Below are positions 8,413-17,865 of a stretch of DNA of 64,000 nucleotides, piece by piece. The number at the start of each line of letters is the position of its first letter. Position 1 is the stretch's first letter. Below the pieces are notes generated by a model. That model made no database searches. It was given only the letters and a program-made list of their open reading frames with translations, and had not been told where the DNA came from. The translations under genes were made by a program, and so were the position numbers. Source of the DNA: Enterobacter cancerogenus (GTDB lineage: Bacteria; Pseudomonadota; Gammaproteobacteria; Enterobacterales; Enterobacteriaceae); the NCBI GenBank assembly GCA_000773965.1, contig JRUP01000014.1:186001-250000 (forward strand), read 5' to 3'.

Positions 8413-9834
8413 GTGCCCGCCTCTGAGTTCACCTTTTTGTTTCACGATTACGAAACCTTCGGTAAAAGTCCTTCGCTGGATCGTCCAGCGCAGTTTGCCG
8501 GGCTGCGCACCGATAAAGATTTCAATGCCGTAGGTGAACCGCAGGTGTTTTACTGCCAGCCCGCTGATGACTATCTGCCGCAGCCGGAAGCGGTGATGAT
8601 CACCGGCATCACGCCACAGGTGGCTAAAGCGCGCGGCGTAACAGAGACGGCATTTGCTGAACGCATTCATGGGCTGTTTACCGAGCCACAAACCTGTGTG
8701 ATCGGTTACAACAATGTGCGCTTCGATGATGAAGTGACGCGCAATATCTTCTATCGCAACTTCTTCGATCCTTACGGCTGGAGCTGGCAAAACGGTAACT
8801 CGCGCTGGGATCTGCTGGATGTGATGCGCGCCTGTTACGCCCTGCGCCCGGAAGGTATTGAGTGGCCGGAAAATGATGACGGCTTCCCTAGCTTTAAGCT
8901 GGAGCATCTCACCAAAGCCAACGGCGTGACACACGAACAGGCGCACGATGCGATGTCCGATGTGTATGCGACGCTGGCGATGGCGAAGCTGGTGAAAGAG
9001 AAACAGCCGAAGCTGTTCGAGTTTCTGTTTACCCATCGCAACAAGCAGAAACTGATGAACCTGATTGATATTCCGCAGATGAAGCCGCTGGTGCACGTCT
9101 CCGGCATGTTCGGTGCGGCACGTGGCAACACCAGTTGGGTCGTTCCGCTGGCATGGCATCCGGATAATCGTAATGCGCTGATCGTGGTGGATCTGGCGGG
9201 CGATATGCAGCCACTGCTGGAGCTGAATGCGGATGAACTCCGCGAGCGGCTGTACACCAAACAGAGTGAACTGGGCGACCGCGCGGCGGTACCGATTAAA
9301 CTGGTGCACATTAATAAATGCCCGGTGTTAGCCCCAGCGAATACCTTACGTCCTGAAGATGCTGCACGCCTGAATATAGATCGAGAACGCTGTCTGGCGA
9401 ACCTGGCACTGCTGCGTCAGCACGCTGAAGTGCGTGAGAAAGCGGTGACGCTGTTTGCGGAAGCCGAGCCGTTCAAGCCATCGGATGATGTCGATGCGCA
9501 ACTGTATGACGGCTTCTTCAGCGATGCCGATCGCGCAGCGATGAACATCGTGCGCCAAACGCCGCCGCAAAATCTACCGGCGCTGGATTTGACCTTCGAT
9601 GACAAACGCATTGCGAAACTGCTGTTCCGCTATCGTGCGCGTAACTTCCCCGGCACGCTGGATGATCAAGAGCAGCAGCGCTGGTTGCAGCATCGCCGTG
9701 AAGCGCTGAATGCCGATCGCGTGCAGGCGTTCCTGTTAGAGCTGGAGTCGTTAGCGAGTTTGCATGAGGATAACGCGGAGAAGATGGCGCAGCTGAAAGC
9801 GCTGTATTTGTATGCGCAGGAGTTGGTGTCTTAA
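8413..9834 (+). CDS. sbcB: Exodeoxyribonuclease I (SbcB)
   Basis: Processive 3'-to-5' single-strand DNA exonuclease, interacting with SSB and acting in recombination and mismatch repair. The N-terminal DEDD exonuclease motifs are visible: FLFHDYETFG (Exo I), GYNNVRFDDEVTRNIFYRNF (Exo II) and HDAMSDVYAT (Exo III). The SH3-like and helical ExoI C-terminal domains follow (PLVHVSGMFGAARGNTSWV, KLLFRYRARNFPGTL). The sequence follows E. coli SbcB closely. The open frame extends to a TTG at 8386, but the GTG at 8413 has AGGA seven bases upstream and gives 473 residues, near the 475 of E. coli, so it is preferred. Confidence 0.95.
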   Translation: MPASEFTFLFHDYETFGKSPSLDRPAQFAGLRTDKDFNAVGEPQVFYCQPADDYLPQPEAVMITGITPQVAKARGVTETAFAERIHGLFTEPQTCVIGYNNVRFDDEVTRNIFYRNFFDPYGWSWQNGNSRWDLLDVMRACYALRPEGIEWPENDDGFPSFKLEHLTKANGVTHEQAHDAMSDVYATLAMAKLVKEKQPKLFEFLFTHRNKQKLMNLIDIPQMKPLVHVSGMFGAARGNTSWVVPLAWHPDNRNALIVVDLAGDMQPLLELNADELRERLYTKQSELGDRAAVPIKLVHINKCPVLAPANTLRPEDAARLNIDRERCLANLALLRQHAEVREKAVTLFAEAEPFKPSDDVDAQLYDGFFSDADRAAMNIVRQTPPQNLPALDLTFDDKRIAKLLFRYRARNFPGTLDDQEQQRWLQHRREALNADRVQAFLLELESLASLHEDNAEKMAQLKALYLYAQELVS

Positions 9835-9963
9835 TCGCTCACGCGCGTGATCGCGGCATATCGCAACCAGGTGTGCACAGATGTGTATCAGATTGATGTT
9901 CGTTTGAAATGCATTTCAGTTGCAGGCGCACATAAATGTGCGCCATACCCGTTGTCACTTAAG

Positions 9964-9982
9964 GGTCGCCTTAATGGCGACC
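9964..9982. terminator. Stem-loop between convergent sbcB and the gntP-type permease gene
   Basis: GGTCGCC / GGCGACC stem with a TTAAT loop in the convergent gap. There is no strong T-run on either side, so it is only a possible terminator. Confidence 0.4.
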
Positions 9983-9992
9983 GCTGTGAACC

Positions 9993-11345
9993 TTAAATCA
10001 TCCCCCACACCAGCCAGGTCAGCGCAAAACCACTTAACCCCATCAGCGTAGTCAGCACCGTCCAGGTTTTCAGGCCATCGGCGACGGATAGCCCCAGATA
10101 ACGTGTTACCACCCAGAAGCCGGCATCGTTAACGTGAGACAAGCCCAGGCCACCGAAGCACGCCGCCAATGTGACCAGCACACGTTGCATATCGGTCACA
10201 TCGCCCACCGCCTGACTCAACAAACCGCTGGTGGTGAGAATCGCCACCGTGGCCGATCCCTGAGACGCACGCAATGCCAGTGACAAGATAAAAGCAGCGG
10301 GCACCAGCGGCAGATGCAGGGTTTCCAGCGTCACCGCCAGGGCTTTACCGACACCGGATTCCACCAGCACTTTACCAAACGCACCGCCCGCACCCGCCAC
10401 CAGAATCACACTTGCAGAGCTAGGAATTGCACGACCGGTCAGATCTTCCAGCTTCTCTTTGCTCCAGCCGCGGCGCACGCCCAGTAACCATGCTGCCAGG
10501 GCCAGCGCAATCAGCAGGGCAATTGGCGGGTTACCAATCAGCGTCATCACGTCACGCAGAATGCTGCCTTCCGCCAGCATGGTGTGCGCCAGCGTACCTA
10601 ACACGATCAACACAATCGGCACCACAATCAGACCCGCAATGGTCATCGCACCCGGTGGTGGCACTTCGCTTTTTGGCGCGCCTTCAGGTTTCGCCAGCTG
10701 CAACTGCTCAAGTACATCCACTGAGAGGTGGTATTGACGCAGGTTCATCACTTTTGCCACGTAGTAACCGACGATACCCACAGGGATCGAAATCAGGATG
10801 CCAAGCATCATTAACCAGCCCATATCGGTATGCAGAATACCGGCGGCGGCTGCTGCGCCTGGGTGTGTCGGCAACGCGACATGCACGGTCAACATCACGC
10901 CCGCCATCGGCAAACCAAACTTCAGCGGCGAGACACGCGCCACTTTGGTAAAGCCGTAAATCAGCGGGATCACAATGATAAAGCCGACTTCAAAGAACAC
11001 CGGAATACCGAGGATAAACGCCGCCATGGTTAAGGCTGCGACGGTACGCTTGATACCGAGCGATTTACTGAAGCGCTGCGCCAGCGATTCGGCACCGCCT
11101 GAGGCTTCAATCACTGCGCCGAGCATCGCCCCCAGCACGATGATAATGGTGATATGACCCAGCAGGTTGCCCATGCCGCTAAAGATGGTTTCCATGATCT
11201 TATCAGCCGGGATACCGGTACTGATGGCGACGATCAAACTGACAATCAGTAAAGCAACAAACGGATGGACTTTGGCTTTAATCACCAGCAGCAGCAATAT
11301 CACAATGCTGGCAGTAGCGATAGCTAACAGCAACGCGGTTGACAT
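9993..11345 (-). CDS. ygbN: GntP-family sugar-acid permease (YgbN-like)
   Basis: A 450-residue integral membrane protein with about 12-14 hydrophobic segments and the gluconate:H+ symporter (GntP) signature pieces: VALLIVSLIVAISTGIP near the N-terminus, LPTHPGAAAAAGILHTDMG in the middle and HVNDAGFWVVTRYLGL near the C-terminus. It sits last in the tetronate catabolism operon, where E. coli and relatives place the GntP-type ygbN. The likely substrate is therefore L-threonate or D-erythronate, by context. The 118-bp gap after otnI holds a strong hairpin (11419-11449), which could lower or uncouple its expression relative to the enzymes. Confidence 0.85.
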   Translation of the reverse strand: MSTALLLAIATASIVILLLLVIKAKVHPFVALLIVSLIVAISTGIPADKIMETIFSGMGNLLGHITIIIVLGAMLGAVIEASGGAESLAQRFSKSLGIKRTVAALTMAAFILGIPVFFEVGFIIVIPLIYGFTKVARVSPLKFGLPMAGVMLTVHVALPTHPGAAAAAGILHTDMGWLMMLGILISIPVGIVGYYVAKVMNLRQYHLSVDVLEQLQLAKPEGAPKSEVPPPGAMTIAGLIVVPIVLIVLGTLAHTMLAEGSILRDVMTLIGNPPIALLIALALAAWLLGVRRGWSKEKLEDLTGRAIPSSASVILVAGAGGAFGKVLVESGVGKALAVTLETLHLPLVPAAFILSLALRASQGSATVAILTTSGLLSQAVGDVTDMQRVLVTLAACFGGLGLSHVNDAGFWVVTRYLGLSVADGLKTWTVLTTLMGLSGFALTWLVWGMI

Positions 11346-11418
11346 GATAAACCTCTAATTCTATTAGTATAATTTGGGTACAGCTTTCTCTGGTATTGAC
11401 GGATTCAGGCAATTTTTT

Positions 11419-11449
11419 CCCAGCACAGGGCGCAACGCACTGTGCTGGG
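11419..11449 (-). promoter_or_regulatory. Intercistronic hairpin between otnI and permease gene
   Basis: Ten-bp perfect stem CCCAGCACAG/CTGTGCTGGG with an 11-nt loop. In the transcript direction (minus strand) it is followed by A, not U, so it is not a standard terminator. An mRNA-stabilising or processing element is more likely. Confidence 0.5.
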
Positions 11450-11463
11450 CGGTACAACAAAAG

Positions 11464-12243
11464 TTATTTCGCGTAAGGCGCGAACCAACCGAGGCCCGCT
11501 TCGGTGCGACCGCGTGGGAAATACTCGCAGCCGACCCAGCCGTCATAGCCGACTTCATCCAGCAGGCTGAACAGGTACGGATAGTTGATTTCGCCTTCGT
11601 CTGGTTCGTGACGATGCGGCGCAGAGGCGATCTGAATATGGCGATAACGTCCAGCGTATTCGCGAATCAGATGGCTGAGATTGCCGTCCACCAGCTGCGC
11701 ATGGAACAGATCCAATTGCGTGAACACGTTCGGACGATCGATAAGTTCCATCATCGCCAGCGTTTGATACTGGCTGGAGTAGAGGTAGTTCGGCTTCGTC
11801 ATCGGGTTCAGCGCTTCCAGCAGCAGGCGAATACCGTGCGGGGCAAAACGCTCAGCGGCGTAATGCATATTGCGCACAAAGGTCTCTTCGTAAGCGGCAC
11901 GATTGGCACCGTTGGGCACTGTCGCCGCCATCACATGCACCTGCGGGCAGTTGAGCGCCAGTGCATATTCCAGCGCACGGTCGATATCGGCACGCGCCTC
12001 TTCTTCACGACCAGGAATCGCGGATACGCCCCACTCCCCGGCCTGCACGTTTCCGGCTGCGGTGTTGAACAGCACCAACTCCAGATGATGTTTCTCCAGC
12101 TCGGCTTTGATCACCTCGGCCGGATAGTCATACGGAAACAGGAACTCAACGGCACGGAAACCGGCGTTGGCCGCTGCGGCAAAGCGTTCAATAAACGGCA
12201 CTTCGCCGAACTGCGTGGATAAATTGGCTGCAAACTTGGGCAT
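11464..12243 (-). CDS. otnI: 2-oxo-tetronate isomerase OtnI
   Basis: A 259-residue hydroxypyruvate-isomerase-like TIM-barrel protein (AP endonuclease 2 superfamily): [20 protein letters not shown] at the N-terminus, LLLEALNP, and the late motif [19 protein letters not shown]. OtnI interconverts 2-oxo- and 3-oxo-tetronate so that tetronates oxidised at C2 can enter the kinase/decarboxylase route. Its ATG overlaps the otnC stop codon (TAATG), which indicates translational coupling. Function follows established assignment of the YgbM family. Confidence 0.9.
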   Translation of the reverse strand: MPKFAANLSTQFGEVPFIERFAAAANAGFRAVEFLFPYDYPAEVIKAELEKHHLELVLFNTAAGNVQAGEWGVSAIPGREEEARADIDRALEYALALNCPQVHVMAATVPNGANRAAYEETFVRNMHYAAERFAPHGIRLLLEALNPMTKPNYLYSSQYQTLAMMELIDRPNVFTQLDLFHAQLVDGNLSHLIREYAGRYRHIQIASAPHRHEPDEGEINYPYLFSLLDEVGYDGWVGCEYFPRGRTEAGLGWFAPYAK

Positions 12244-12869
12244 TAGTAATTCCTCAATTCCGCCACTTCGCCATCAGTCAGATAACGAATAGAGCGGTCG
12301 CCGAGCGTGAACATCAGACGCGCGGTCTCTTCCAGTTCTTCAGTGTTATTCGCGGCTTCACGCAGCGATTTACCCACCACTACCGGGCCGTGATTGGCCA
12401 GCAGGAAAGCGTTGTAACGTGGCGCGAGCTGCGCAAGATCTTCGGCCAGGCGGTCGTCACCCGGTTTGTAGTAAGGTACGACTGGCACATCGCCCACGCG
12501 CATCACCACATAGGGCGTGAACGGGCGAATGCAGTTTTCGCTGTCGAGATCGTTGAGGCACGAAAGCGCGGTCAGATAGTGGCTGTGCAGGTGCACCACC
12601 GCTTTGCAAGCGGGATTGTTAAGATAAAGCGCGCGGTGAAACGCCACTTCCTTAGAAGGCTTGTCACCCGAAATCCACTCGCCCTGCATCGTCACTTTTG
12701 ACAGGCGGTCGGCCTGCAGTTCGCCGAGGCAAGAGCCGGTGGGTGTCGCCAGCAGATTGCCATCTTCCAGCAACAGTGAAAGATTGCCGGCTGAACCGGT
12801 GGCGTAACCGCGCTGGAAAAAGGAGGCGCCCAGTTGCACCATCTCTTCACGTGCTTGTTGTTCGGTCAT
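12243..12869 (-). CDS. otnC: 3-oxo-tetronate 4-phosphate decarboxylase OtnC
   Basis: A 208-residue class II aldolase/RhaD-FucA family enzyme. The metal-binding histidines are in HLHSH (about 93-97) and a third lies in LLANHGPVV; the preceding [10 protein letters not shown] carries the family's acidic residue. OtnC decarboxylates 3-oxo-tetronate 4-phosphate to dihydroxyacetone phosphate and CO2. It overlaps otnK by four bases (ATGA) and otnI by one. It matches the E. coli YgbL group rather than FucA or AraD, a choice supported by operon context. Confidence 0.9.
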   Translation of the reverse strand: MTEQQAREEMVQLGASFFQRGYATGSAGNLSLLLEDGNLLATPTGSCLGELQADRLSKVTMQGEWISGDKPSKEVAFHRALYLNNPACKAVVHLHSHYLTALSCLNDLDSENCIRPFTPYVVMRVGDVPVVPYYKPGDDRLAEDLAQLAPRYNAFLLANHGPVVVGKSLREAANNTEELEETARLMFTLGDRSIRYLTDGEVAELRNY

Positions 12870-14125
12870 GCTGAGAACTCCGTTTGTGCGCGGGCAAAGA
12901 ATTGTTCGTCGCCAAAGTTGCCTGACTTTAGGGCCAGCGACAGCGGCTGCTGGATGTCACGCACCCACGGCACGCCAGGGGAGATCATCGGGCCGATGTG
13001 GAAGGCCGTTACGCCCAGGCTTTGTGCCACCACGCCAGAGGTTTCGCCCCCGGCGACGATAAAGCGCTGCCAGCCGCGTGATTTCAGCTCACGGGTGACG
13101 GCGGCAAACAAGTGCTCAACCGCTTCACTGCTGCGTGCCGCGCCATACTGCTGCTGAATTGCCTGCAGTTGCTGGGCATCGGCAGTGGCAAACAGCAGCG
13201 GTGCCAGAGGCTGCTGGTGATTCGCGGCAACCCAATCGCACAGTTCCTGCGCGTAGCCTTCCGCATCATCGAGGCAGCGCTCAACCAGCACTTCATGTGA
13301 TGGCGCCTGCTGACGATAAGCTTGCACCTGGCGGTTGGTCATCTGCGAACAAGAGCCCGAGATCACCACCGCAAGTTCGCCTTGTGGGCGTCCGGCCTGC
13401 TCGGCATCGCTGTTTTGCTGCTGAGTGGCCCAGGCGCGCGCAATACCGATTGCCAGGCCGGAACCGCCGGTCACCAGCACGGTTTCTTTCAGCGCTTCGC
13501 CCTGGGTGAGCAGATGCTGCTCGTTGAGCGCATCCAGCACCACGTAGTTGATGCCCTGCGCTTTCAGCTCGCCCAGCTGTTTACGCACCGCTTCCGCGCC
13601 TTTGTCCAGCTGAGCAGCATTGATCACCGCCGCCTGCCCTTTCGCCTGGCGCGACATCAAACGCACCAGATTGCTGTCGGTCATCGGCGTGACCGGATGA
13701 TGGCGCATGCCGGACTCAGACAGCAGCTGGTCAGCAACAAACAGATAGCCCTGATACACGGTACGACCATTTACCGGCAGCGACGGTGAGATCACTGTTT
13801 GCGTCTCGCCCAGTGCAGCCAGTAGTGCATCGGTCACTGGACCGATGTTGCCGTGTTCGGTGCTGTCGAAGGTTGAGCAATATTTGAAATAGAAACGGTC
13901 ACAGCCCTGCTGTTGCAGCCAGGCCAGCGCAGCCAGAGACTGGTCGATTGCCTGCTGTGCCGGGCAAGAACGTGACTTCAGGCTGATGACAATCGCCTGC
14001 GCGCTCACATCGTCATGACCTTGCGGCACACCGTTAAACTGAATAGTGGGCAGACCGTTTTGCACCAGGAAGCTGGCGATATCCGTCGCACCGGTAAAGT
14101 CGTCTGCAATCACGCCTAAACGCAT
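12866..14125 (-). CDS. otnK: 3-oxo-tetronate 4-kinase OtnK
   Basis: A 419-residue DUF1537 kinase. The N-terminal substrate domain begins with GVIADDFTGATDIASFLVQ and includes FKYCSTFDSTEHGNIGPV and SPSLPVNGRTVYQGYLFV. The C-terminal nucleotide domain has VVISGSCSQMTNRQVQ and the glycine-rich FIVAGGETSGVVAQSLG. It phosphorylates 3-oxo-tetronate at O4 using ATP, before OtnC. It starts 2 nt after the ltnD stop and overlaps otnC by 4 nt, so the operon is tightly coupled. Confidence 0.92.
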   Translation of the reverse strand: MRLGVIADDFTGATDIASFLVQNGLPTIQFNGVPQGHDDVSAQAIVISLKSRSCPAQQAIDQSLAALAWLQQQGCDRFYFKYCSTFDSTEHGNIGPVTDALLAALGETQTVISPSLPVNGRTVYQGYLFVADQLLSESGMRHHPVTPMTDSNLVRLMSRQAKGQAAVINAAQLDKGAEAVRKQLGELKAQGINYVVLDALNEQHLLTQGEALKETVLVTGGSGLAIGIARAWATQQQNSDAEQAGRPQGELAVVISGSCSQMTNRQVQAYRQQAPSHEVLVERCLDDAEGYAQELCDWVAANHQQPLAPLLFATADAQQLQAIQQQYGAARSSEAVEHLFAAVTRELKSRGWQRFIVAGGETSGVVAQSLGVTAFHIGPMISPGVPWVRDIQQPLSLALKSGNFGDEQFFARAQTEFSA

Positions 14126-14127
14126 GG

Positions 14128-15036
14128 TTACTTCTCCTTTGACTCGGGCAGCGTGATGCCGCTGAAGATCTTGATGACTGCGCTGTCATCTTCACGACCG
14201 TGACCGGCATTGCTGGCTTCGGTGAACATGTTGAGTGCGGTAGACGCCAGCGGCAGTGGGAAATGCAATGATTTGGCGGTATCGGCGACCAGGTTAAGAT
14301 CTTTCACAAAGATATCGACGGCAGATTTTGGTGAGTAATCACCGTCCACCACATGACGCATGCGGTTCTCAAACATCCACGAGTTACCCGCAGCGTTGGT
14401 GACCACGTCATACATGGTATCGAGTGGAATGCCTGCGCGCGCAGCCAGCGCCATCGCTTCTGCACCCACCGCAATATGCACGCCCGCCAGCAGCTGATGA
14501 ATGATTTTGACCGTAGAGCCCAGGCCAATTTCACTGCCCACGCGATACACTTTGGCAGCAACCGCATCCAGTACCGGCTTCAGCAGGGCAAAGGCTTCAT
14601 CGCTGCCGGACGCCATCACGGTCATCTCGCCGACGGCGGCTTTAGCTGCACCGCCCGATACCGGCGCATCCAGCATCAGCAGTTTATGTTGTGCCAGTTG
14701 CTGTTCAATCGCCTGTGCATCCTGTGAAGAAATGGTAGAAGAAACCATCACCACCGTGCCCGGCTTGAGTTGTGCCGCCAGACCGGTTTCGCCAAACAAA
14801 ATCGCTTTCACCTGCGCCGCGTTAACCACCAGCAGCAGTACGGCATCTAACTCTTGCGCGAAGCTGGCAGCGGAAGTTTGCGCATCACGCGCGCCGGCCT
14901 GACGCAGGGTTTCCAGCGCCTGCGGATTTAAATCAACGCCCCAGGTGTTCAATCCAGCGCGAATACAGGACTGCGCTGCGCCCATGCCCATGGAACCCAA
15001 ACCAATGACGCCAATGTTATTCACGGTTGCTGACAC
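14128..15036 (-). CDS. ltnD: L-threonate dehydrogenase LtnD
   Basis: A 302-residue beta-hydroxyacid dehydrogenase: N-terminal NAD(P)-binding IGVIGLGSMGMGAAQS, substrate motif DAPVSGGAAKA, and the catalytic-lysine helix GLGSTVKIIHQLLAG. LtnD oxidises L-threonate at C2 to the 2-oxo acid, which OtnI, OtnK and OtnC then process. The start is a GTG at 15036, with GGAGG at the proper distance upstream; no better ATG lies near. It is the first gene of the catabolic operon and is divergent from the DeoR-type regulator gene at 15296. Confidence 0.9.
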   Translation of the reverse strand: MSATVNNIGVIGLGSMGMGAAQSCIRAGLNTWGVDLNPQALETLRQAGARDAQTSAASFAQELDAVLLLVVNAAQVKAILFGETGLAAQLKPGTVVMVSSTISSQDAQAIEQQLAQHKLLMLDAPVSGGAAKAAVGEMTVMASGSDEAFALLKPVLDAVAAKVYRVGSEIGLGSTVKIIHQLLAGVHIAVGAEAMALAARAGIPLDTMYDVVTNAAGNSWMFENRMRHVVDGDYSPKSAVDIFVKDLNLVADTAKSLHFPLPLASTALNMFTEASNAGHGREDDSAVIKIFSGITLPESKEK

Positions 15037-15295
15037 AGCACACCTCCGTTGTTAATTTAAGTGATATTTTGTTCAATGCTGTTAATTCTGCCGCAGTTAC
15101 TGGCGGAGAAACGTGCGGTAAATCACAAAAATTAACTTACACGCACAGCATATAACATCGATTCACACCTCTGAATCCCAGCGGGAACCCCTGTTCTGGC
15201 GGGATATTTGCTAACATTTGCCTGGGATAAATTGTGCTGCAGGCTGTGAATTGATGCCTTACAATGTGAAAAATTGGTAATTCAGGGAGAGCGAT

Positions 15296-16057
15296 GTGAT
15301 TCCGGTAGAACGTCATCAACAAATTTTAGCGCTGGTTGCCGAACGCGGCGTGGTGAGCATTGCCGAGCTGACCGAGCGTTTAGGCGTATCACATATGACG
15401 ATACGTCGTGATGTGCAAAAGCTGGAGGAGCAAGGTGCCGTGCTGTCGGTATCGGGCGGCGTACGCTCGGCGGATCGTCTGGCCGCTGAGCCATCACATC
15501 TGGCGAAAACCAGCATGTACAGCAGTGAAAAGATGGCGATTGGTCAGTTTGCAGCGCGGCATATTCCGCGCAACAGCTGCATTTATCTCGATGCAGGCAC
15601 CACCACGCTGGCGCTGGCTCGCGAACTGGTCGAGCGCGACGATTTGTTGGTGGTCACCAATGATTTCGTAATCGCCCGTTTATTGATGGAGAGCAGCGGC
15701 TGCAAGCTGATTCACACTGGTGGCACCGTATGCCGTGAGAATCGCTCCAGCGTCGGCGAATCAGCGGCGAGAAGTCTGCGCATGCTGGCGATTGATATCG
15801 CGTTTATCTCCGCATCCTGCTGGGGGCCACGCGGCTTGTTTACGCCGGATGAAGACAAAGTGCCGGTCAAGCTGGCGGCCAGCGATGTCAGCAGTAAGCG
15901 CGTGCTGTTGAGCGACAGCTCGAAATACAACAAGATTGCCACCCATCTGGCATTACCGCTGGAGCGCTTCGATACCCTCGTAACCGATACAGAATTAAGT
16001 AAAGCGGGACGTGAAACGCTGAGTGCGGGGAGTTGGGAGTTGGTGCTGGCGGGTTAA
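15296..16057 (+). CDS. ygbI: DeoR-family regulator of tetronate catabolism (YgbI-like)
   Basis: A 253-residue DeoR-type repressor. It has an N-terminal winged helix-turn-helix (QQILALVAERGVVSIAELTERLGVSHMTIRRDVQKLEEQG) and a C-terminal sugar-phosphate-sensing DeoRC domain with LDAGTTTLALARELVERDDLLVVTNDF and DSSKYNKIA. It probably controls the divergent ltnD-otnKCI-permease operon by sensing a phosphorylated intermediate (inference). The start is a GTG at 15296; the overlapping ATG at 15294 is followed directly by TGA and cannot be used. GGGAGAG upstream is the ribosome binding site. Confidence 0.87.
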   Translation: MIPVERHQQILALVAERGVVSIAELTERLGVSHMTIRRDVQKLEEQGAVLSVSGGVRSADRLAAEPSHLAKTSMYSSEKMAIGQFAARHIPRNSCIYLDAGTTTLALARELVERDDLLVVTNDFVIARLLMESSGCKLIHTGGTVCRENRSSVGESAARSLRMLAIDIAFISASCWGPRGLFTPDEDKVPVKLAASDVSSKRVLLSDSSKYNKIATHLALPLERFDTLVTDTELSKAGRETLSAGSWELVLAG

Positions 16058-16075
16058 GTTTGATGGTCTAAAAGC

Positions 16076-16102
16076 AAAAGGTCGCCAATATGGCGACCTT
16101 TT
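16076..16102. terminator. Bidirectional terminator between ygbI and plaP
   Basis: Perfect 12-bp stem AAAAGGTCGCCA / TGGCGACCTTTT with loop ATA between two convergent genes. The A/T ends of the stem supply the U-tract in both directions. Confidence 0.8.
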
Positions 16103-16150
16103 GCATACGACACGAAGTCATTATCCGCTGCGCATAATGCGCAACGAAAA

Positions 16151-17506
16151 TTACACTTCTTCGCTGAACTGCGGAACCGGATTGCGGAAGGTGCGAGTAA
16201 CAAACGCCAGGTAAATAATACCGACCGCTGCCCACACCAGGCCGAGCACCATCGAGGTCTCTTCCAGGTTGATCCACAATGCACCCACTGTCAAAGCACC
16301 CATCACTGGCAGTACCAGATAGTTGATGTGATCTTTCAGCGTCTTGTTACGCTTTTCACGGATCCAGAACTGCGCAATCACTGACAGGTTAACGAAGGTG
16401 AATGCCACCAGCGCACCGAAGTTGATCAGCGCAGTAGCGGTCACCAGGTCGAAGTTAATCGCCAGCAGTGCCACAGCGCCTACCAACAGCACGTTCAGTG
16501 ACGGCGTGCGGTATTTCGGATGCACGAAGCCAAAGAAACGCTGCGGGAACACGCCATCACGACCCATCACATACATCAGACGGGAAACGCCCGCGTGTGC
16601 CGCCATACCGGAAGCCAGTACGGTAACCACAGAGAAAATCAGGATGCCGATCTGCAGCGCTTTACCTGCTACAAACAACATGATTTCAGGCTGTGAAGAG
16701 TCCGGATTCTGGAAACGCGAGATGTCCGGGAAGTACAGCTGCAGGAAGTAAGACACACCGATAAAGATCACACCACCAATCAGCGCGGTCAGGAAAATCG
16801 CGCGCGGGATAGTGCGTTCTGCATCTTTGGTCTCTTCTGACAGCGAACTGATGCCATCAAAGCCGAGGAACGAGAAGCAAAGTATGGTTGCACCGGTAAT
16901 CATCGGCACCACATGGGCATTCTCAGACCAGAAAGGCTTGCTGCTGGTCAGGGTTCCTGCGCCAACACCGTGCGCCACACCGTAAACCACCATACCGGTG
17001 ATCACCACCATCACCACAACCTGCAGCACGACAATCACGCTGTTGAAGTTGGCAACGGTTTTGATACCACGGAGGTTAGAGATGGTCATAAAGGCCACCA
17101 GCAACACCACGAAAATCCACGAAGGAATGCCCGGCACCAGCGTCTCAAAGTAGCTTTTCGCCAGCAGGATGTTGATCATCGGCATGAACAAATAGTCCAG
17201 CAGTGATGACCAGCCCACCATAAAGCCGACGTGCGGACTGATAGCCTTCTGAGCATAGGTGTAAGCGGAGCCCGCAGATGGGAAGCGGCGTACCAGCTTG
17301 CCGTAGCTCACGGCAGTAAACAGTATCGCGATCAGCGCGAAAGCATAAGCGGTGGCGACGTGGCCGTCGGTCAATCCAGAGACGATACCGAAAGTATCAA
17401 ACAGGGTCATTGGCTGCATATACGCCAGGCCCATCATGACAACCGGGATCAAGGTCAGGGATTTTTTCAGGTGTGCACGCTGTGGTGCGGCGGTGTTAAG
17501 CGACAT
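16151..17506 (-). CDS. plaP: Putrescine importer PlaP (low-affinity, APC family)
   Basis: A 451-residue APC-superfamily transporter with about 12 hydrophobic segments. Characteristic stretches are [60 protein letters not shown] and [20 protein letters not shown]. The tail FRNPVPQ and the [12 protein letters not shown] loop agree with recalled E. coli PlaP (YeeF, 452 residues) rather than PuuP. Its place between sbcB and yeeZ is also the E. coli plaP locus. PlaP is a putrescine:H+ symporter of the inner membrane. Here it sits next to puuA on the same strand, so this importer may feed the Puu pathway directly, although a terminator separates the two genes. Confidence 0.88.
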   Translation of the reverse strand: MSLNTAAPQRAHLKKSLTLIPVVMMGLAYMQPMTLFDTFGIVSGLTDGHVATAYAFALIAILFTAVSYGKLVRRFPSAGSAYTYAQKAISPHVGFMVGWSSLLDYLFMPMINILLAKSYFETLVPGIPSWIFVVLLVAFMTISNLRGIKTVANFNSVIVVLQVVVMVVITGMVVYGVAHGVGAGTLTSSKPFWSENAHVVPMITGATILCFSFLGFDGISSLSEETKDAERTIPRAIFLTALIGGVIFIGVSYFLQLYFPDISRFQNPDSSQPEIMLFVAGKALQIGILIFSVVTVLASGMAAHAGVSRLMYVMGRDGVFPQRFFGFVHPKYRTPSLNVLLVGAVALLAINFDLVTATALINFGALVAFTFVNLSVIAQFWIREKRNKTLKDHINYLVLPVMGALTVGALWINLEETSMVLGLVWAAVGIIYLAFVTRTFRNPVPQFSEEV

Positions 17507-17865
17507 TGTTCAGGCCCCCAACAGAGGTGATCTGCGGGATACTGCGCAAAGTGCTGCAGTGAGAAGTGATATTAGTGTTTGCGATTGTCGCCGCGCCGTA
17601 ATCATCACGAAAGCGAGAACCAGCTTGCGCCGGTGCAATTGTAAACAGCCCCATCTTTGTTTTCCTCAAATCTCACGCACAACGCGTGTTGTCAGTATTT
17701 ATCTATCCGGATGCGTGTCCGGCCTCGGTAATTTGTGTGTGTACTGCAATCTGCAAAAAAATAACCGACGTGATAAGCGTCGGTTATGTTTCGTATTTTG
17801 CAGGGGACGTATTCTGCCCCAACTTATGCCATAGGCACAAGACGTTAGCGAAATTCTTCTGCGAG
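17507..17865. other. 359-bp intergenic region between plaP and puuA
   Basis: It holds the puuA terminator (17755-17787) on its puuA side. The rest, 17507-17754, should contain the plaP promoter. I see no convincing coding sequence or RNA gene. Confidence 0.5.
17755..17787 (-). terminator. Rho-independent terminator of puuA
   Basis: Ten-bp perfect stem ATAACCGACG/CGTCGGTTAT with a 7-nt loop at 17761-17787. In the minus-strand direction it runs into an uninterrupted U-tract. Confidence 0.88.

Noticed and set aside
8374-9309. Long frame on the strand opposite sbcB
   Set aside because: It is the antisense shadow of a well-recognised gene; its His/Arg/Gln-rich product is typical of such shadows.
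15037-15295. CRP site between ltnD and ygbI
   Set aside because: Several TGTGA-like halves are present but none pairs with a TCACA half at the required 6-bp spacing.
16151-17506. Transporter gene as puuP
   Set aside because: Adjacency to puuA suggests PuuP, but the sequence pieces and the sbcB-yeeZ synteny agree better with PlaP.
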